Below, piece by piece: positions 3,182-6,040 of a DNA stretch of 6,040 nucleotides. Made by a program: the position numbers and the translations under genes. The stretch is from Paracoccaceae bacterium (GTDB lineage: Bacteria; Pseudomonadota; Alphaproteobacteria; Rhodobacterales; Rhodobacteraceae). The notes under the pieces are model-generated. The model had not been told where the DNA came from and ran no database searches. It saw only the letters and a program-made list of their open reading frames with translations. The stretch covers positions 1 through 6,040 of the forward strand of contig JALSRF010000507.1 of the NCBI GenBank assembly GCA_026984895.1. The letters run 5' to 3'. Within the stretch, counting starts at the first letter, position 1; every line of letters begins with the position of its first letter.

Positions 3182-6040
3182 ATGCGCCGGCTTGACAGGC
3201 TCAGACAGATCGTCCGTGAACACCGGCTGGCGCGCGATGCGCAGGTGCTTGGCGCGCTTGCCGCACAGGCCCGTATTTCGCCGCAGTTGCGTGCGCGGGC
3301 AGGGGCGCGCGCCGTGCGGATGGTGCGCGAAATGAGGGCGCGTCCGCATCCGCGTCTGATGGAAGCCTTTCTGGCCGAATACGGCCTGTCCACGCGGGAA
3401 GGCATTTCGCTGATGTGCTTGGCCGAAGCGTTGTTGCGGGTGCCGGACAGCCCCACCGTGGATGCGCTGATCGAGGACAAGATCGCGCCCTCGGCCTGGA
3501 ACGAGCACCTGGGCAGGTCTGCGTCCTCGCTGGTCAATGCCTCCACCTGGGCGCTGATGCTGACGGGCAGGGTGCTTGACGACCAGGGGCATGGGCTGGC
3601 GGCCACGCTCAGGGGGATGGTGCGCCGGCTGGGAGAGCCGGTGATCCGCACCGCCGTGGGGCGGGCGATGAAGGAGATGGGGCGCCAGTTCGTTCTGGGG
3701 CAGACCATCGAAGATGCCATGCGCCGCGCGCGCAGGCAGCAGGACAGGGGCTATGTCTTTTCCTATGACATGCTGGGCGAGGCGGCGATGACGGCGGCCG
3801 ATGCCGATGCGAACCTTGAGGCCTATCGCGACGCGATCGCGGCGCTGGCCGCGGGCTGCGCGTCGGACGACATTCGCGAAAACCCCGGCATTTCGATCAA
3901 GCTTTCGGCGATTCATCCGCGCCATGATGCCATCCGGCGCGCGCGTGTGATCGCCGAACTGACGCCGCGGGTGCTGGATCTGGCGCGCCAGGCGGCGCGC
4001 GCCGGCATGGGGCTGAACATCGACGCGGAAGAGGCCGACCGCCTGGATCTGTCGCTGGACGTGATCGAAGCGGTGCTGCGCGATCCGGCGCTGGCCGGCT
4101 GGGACGGTTTCGGCGTGGTGGTGCAGGCCTATGGCAAGCGCGCGGGTCCGGTGCTTGACTGGGTGCACGCGCTGGCCGGCGAACTGGATCGCAGGATCAT
4201 GGTGCGGCTGGTCAAGGGCGCCTATTGGGACAGCGAGATCAAGCAGGCCCAGGTGGCGGGGCTGGACGGCTTTCCGGTGTTTCAACGCAAGGAGGCGACC
4301 GATGTCTCCTATCTGTGCTGCGCGCACAAGCTTCTGGGCATGGCCGGGCGCATCTATCCGCAGTTTGCCACCCACAATGCGCATACGGTCGCCTCGATCC
4401 TGGAAATGGCGGCGGGGCAAGAACGTTCGGGGTTCGAGTTCCAGCGCCTGCATGGCATGGGCGAGGCGCTGCACGATCTGGTGCTGGCGCAAGAGGGCAC
4501 GCGTTGCCGGATCTATGCGCCGGTGGGCACGCATCGCGATCTTCTGGCCTATCTCGTGCGCCGCCTGCTGGAAAACGGGGCCAACAGTTCCTTCGTGAAC
4601 CAGCTGGTATCCGATTCGCTGAGCGCCGAAGAGATCTGTGCCGATCCGTTCACCGCTCTTGACCGGCACGAAAGTCCGCTCAACCCGGAAATCGTGCCGC
4701 CGGAGGCGCTGTTCCTTCCGTTGCGGGCCAATTCCCGGGGGGTCGATCTGCGCGACGTGCCCAGCGTGCAGCGGCTGAACGCGGCCCGCGCGCCCTTTCG
4801 CCGGTCGCAATGGACGATCGGTCCGATTGTCGCCGGGGCCGAGGGCAAGGGCGAAGCCGGGGCCGAGGGCGCGGGGGTCGAGAGCACGGGTGGCGGCACG
4901 GGCGGCGGCGCGGGCGGCGGCACGGGCGGTGGCGCGGGGGTCGAGAGCACGGGCGGCGGCACGGGCGGCGGCACGGGCGGTGGCGACCTGGTGACCGTGA
5001 CCAACCCGGCCGCGCCTTCGGATGTGGTCGGGCATGTGCGCCTGGCGCGCGTGGGCGATGTGCGTGCTGCCCTTGCCGCGGCGCGCCCCTGGACGGCGTC
5101 GCCGGTTGCCCGGCGCAAGGTGCTTCACCGCGCGGCGGCGCTGTTCGAGGCGAACGCCGGCGAAATCTGCGCCCTGCTTGCGCGCGAGGCGGGCAAGACT
5201 GTCGAGGATGCGGTGGCCGAACTGCGCGAGGCGGTGGATTTCCTCCTTTATTATGGCGAAGAGGCCGGCCGGCTTGCCGGGGCCGCGCCGCTGGGCGAGG
5301 TTGCCTGCATCTCGCCGTGGAATTTCCCGATCGCGATTTTCACCGGGCAGGTCGCGGCGGCGCTGGCGGCGGGCAATGGCGTGCTGGCAAAACCGGCCGA
5401 GGCGACGCCGCTTGTGGCCCACCTGGCGGTGCGTCTGCTGCACGAGGCCGGGGTGCCCCGGGAGGCGCTGCAGTTCCTGCCGGGGCAGGGGGGGCTGATT
5501 GGCCCGGCAATGACCGCCGCATCCGGGATCGACGGCGTCTGCTTTACCGGGTCCACCGCCACCGCACAGGCGATCAACCGGGCGATGGCCGACGGCGCCC
5601 CGCCCGACGCCCCGCTTGTTGCCGAGACCGGCGGCATCAACGCCATGATCGTGGACAGCACGGCGTTGCCGGAACAGGCGGTTCGCGATGTGGTGAGCTC
5701 GGCGTTCCGCTCGGCCGGACAGCGCTGTTCGGCGCTGCGCGTGCTCTATGTGCAGGCGGATGTGGCGCCGGGGTTTCTGGAAATGCTGTTCGGGGCGATG
5801 GACCAGCTCTTGCTGGGCGATCCCTGGGACGTCGAAACGGATGTCGGCCCGATCATCGATGCGAAGGCACGCGCCTCGATCGCCCGCCATATCGAGCGCG
5901 CGCGCGCCGAGGGCCGGCTGCTGAAGCAGATCGCTGCCCCGTCGCGCGGTCATTTCCTGGGGCCGGCGGTGATCCGCGTCGGCGGCATCGGCGAGATCGC
6001 GCACGAGGTTTTCGGCCCGGTGCTGCACCTGGCAAGTTTC
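3182..6040 (+). CDS. putA: Bifunctional proline dehydrogenase / L-glutamate gamma-semialdehyde dehydrogenase PutA, 3'-truncated by the window edge
   Basis: PutA oxidises proline to glutamate. The FAD-dependent PRODH domain makes pyrroline-5-carboxylate and passes electrons to quinone; the NAD+-dependent P5CDH domain then oxidises glutamate semialdehyde, with the intermediate channelled between sites. There is no stop from 3182 to 6040, giving 953 codons. PRODH (about residues 190-480) shows SIKLSAIHPRH (K240), NIDAEEADRL (D281), VVQAYGKR, VRLVKGAYWDSEIKQAQ, TDVSYL, IYPQFATHNAH, FEFQRLHGMGE and RIYAPVGTH with Y445, Y457, R460 and R461, matching E. coli Y540, Y552, R555 and R556. P5CDH follows, with CISPWNFPIAIFTGQ, VLAKPAEATP, VCFTGST, the Glu in AETGG (E815) and the nucleophile in AGQRCSALRV (C849). 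The N-terminus has no ribbon-helix-helix domain, so this PutA should not repress itself, consistent with a separate PutR. Related Rhodobacter PutA proteins are about 1130 residues with an extra C-terminal domain (type B); that part is outside the window. Residues about 564-601 form an unusual Gly/Thr/Ala repeat linker. The start at 3182 follows AGGAGG at ideal spacing. Confidence 0.97.
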   Translation, partial: MRRLDRLRQIVREHRLARDAQVLGALAAQARISPQLRARAGARAVRMVREMRARPHPRLMEAFLAEYGLSTREGISLMCLAEALLRVPDSPTVDALIEDKIAPSAWNEHLGRSASSLVNASTWALMLTGRVLDDQGHGLAATLRGMVRRLGEPVIRTAVGRAMKEMGRQFVLGQTIEDAMRRARRQQDRGYVFSYDMLGEAAMTAADADANLEAYRDAIAALAAGCASDDIRENPGISIKLSAIHPRHDAIRRARVIAELTPRVLDLARQAARAGMGLNIDAEEADRLDLSLDVIEAVLRDPALAGWDGFGVVVQAYGKRAGPVLDWVHALAGELDRRIMVRLVKGAYWDSEIKQAQVAGLDGFPVFQRKEATDVSYLCCAHKLLGMAGRIYPQFATHNAHTVASILEMAAGQERSGFEFQRLHGMGEALHDLVLAQEGTRCRIYAPVGTHRDLLAYLVRRLLENGANSSFVNQLVSDSLSAEEICADPFTALDRHESPLNPEIVPPEALFLPLRANSRGVDLRDVPSVQRLNAARAPFRRSQWTIGPIVAGAEGKGEAGAEGAGVESTGGGTGGGAGGGTGGGAGVESTGGGTGGGTGGGDLVTVTNPAAPSDVVGHVRLARVGDVRAALAAARPWTASPVARRKVLHRAAALFEANAGEICALLAREAGKTVEDAVAELREAVDFLLYYGEEAGRLAGAAPLGEVACISPWNFPIAIFTGQVAAALAAGNGVLAKPAEATPLVAHLAVRLLHEAGVPREALQFLPGQGGLIGPAMTAASGIDGVCFTGSTATAQAINRAMADGAPPDAPLVAETGGINAMIVDSTALPEQAVRDVVSSAFRSAGQRCSALRVLYVQADVAPGFLEMLFGAMDQLLLGDPWDVETDVGPIIDAKARASIARHIERARAEGRLLKQIAAPSRGHFLGPAVIRVGGIGEIAHEVFGPVLHLASF
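4871..4984 (+). repeat. Nested tandem repeat encoding a Gly-rich linker in PutA
   Basis: Two large units lie head to tail: 4871-4933 (63 bp) and 4934-4984 (51 bp). Both begin GCGGGGGTCGAGAGCACGGG and encode Ala-Gly-Val-Glu-Ser-Thr followed by Gly-Gly-Gly blocks separated by Thr or Ala: four blocks in the first unit, three in the second. Inside each unit a 12-bp subunit (ACG or GCG followed by three glycine codons) is repeated. All length steps are multiples of three, so the frame is kept. The repeat lies between the end of the PRODH domain and VTNPAAPSDVVG, which opens the P5CDH domain. It is followed directly by GAC (4985). Confidence 0.92.

Noticed and set aside
3082..3720. Upstream extension of the putR frame to 3720
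   Set aside because: The extra N-terminal part is Ser/Arg-rich, antisense to putA, and unlike any Lrp family N-terminus. The ATG pair at 3081/3078 with AGGA upstream explains the start.
4871..4984. CRISPR-like array or mobile element remnant in the repeat tract
   Set aside because: The units are contiguous with no unique spacers, stay in the putA frame, and encode a Gly-rich peptide. It is a coding tandem repeat.
3131..6028. A 965-codon open frame on the minus strand covering nearly all of putA
   Set aside because: It is exactly antisense to a well-conserved PutA. Its translation is Arg/Ala/His/Gln-rich low-complexity sequence with no recognisable family. Long antisense frames are expected when the opposing gene has strong G/C third-position bias.

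Overview
The window reads as a chromosomal piece of a GC-rich alphaproteobacterium, most likely Rhodobacterales (Rhodobacteraceae/Paracoccaceae). The basis is the strong G/C third-position bias, the divergent putR-putA pair known from Rhodobacter capsulatus, a PutA with no N-terminal DNA-binding domain, and an NnrS-type membrane protein. No tRNA, rRNA, insertion sequence, CRISPR array or phage gene was seen.

Layout. (1) 1-806, plus strand: the C-terminal two thirds of an NnrS family membrane protein that enters from the left. (2) 807-1025: a GC-rich gap holding a 16-bp tandem duplication at the nnrS stop, a 12-bp perfect palindrome in an A/T island, and a small hairpin before the next start. 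(3) 1026-2458, plus strand: an NAD(P)-dependent aldehyde dehydrogenase gene broken by one frameshift near 1611-1615. All other family landmarks are intact, so it is either a young pseudogene or a sequencing or assembly error. (4) 2459-2574: a gap between convergent genes with three consecutive hairpins, then an unpaired C-run/A-rich segment. (5) 2575-3081, minus strand: an Lrp/AsnC family regulator, almost certainly PutR. (6) 3082-3181: the divergent putR-putA control region, with overlapping inverted repeats and an 11-bp direct repeat that runs into the putA ribosome binding site. (7) 3182-6040, plus strand: putA, encoding bifunctional proline dehydrogenase / L-glutamate-gamma-semialdehyde dehydrogenase. 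It is cut by the right edge after 953 codons.

How it works together. PutA oxidises proline to glutamate in two steps. The first feeds electrons through FAD to the quinone pool and the second reduces NAD+. PutR, transcribed divergently 100 bp away, is the expected proline-responsive activator. The aldehyde dehydrogenase faces putR tail to tail, so it is not in the put operon, and nnrS is a separate unit probably linked to nitric oxide metabolism.

Most of the window is ordinary. The most unusual item is a repeat-built Gly/Thr/Ala linker (residues about 564-601) between the two catalytic domains of PutA, encoded by nested DNA repeats. I do not see a previously undescribed biological system here.
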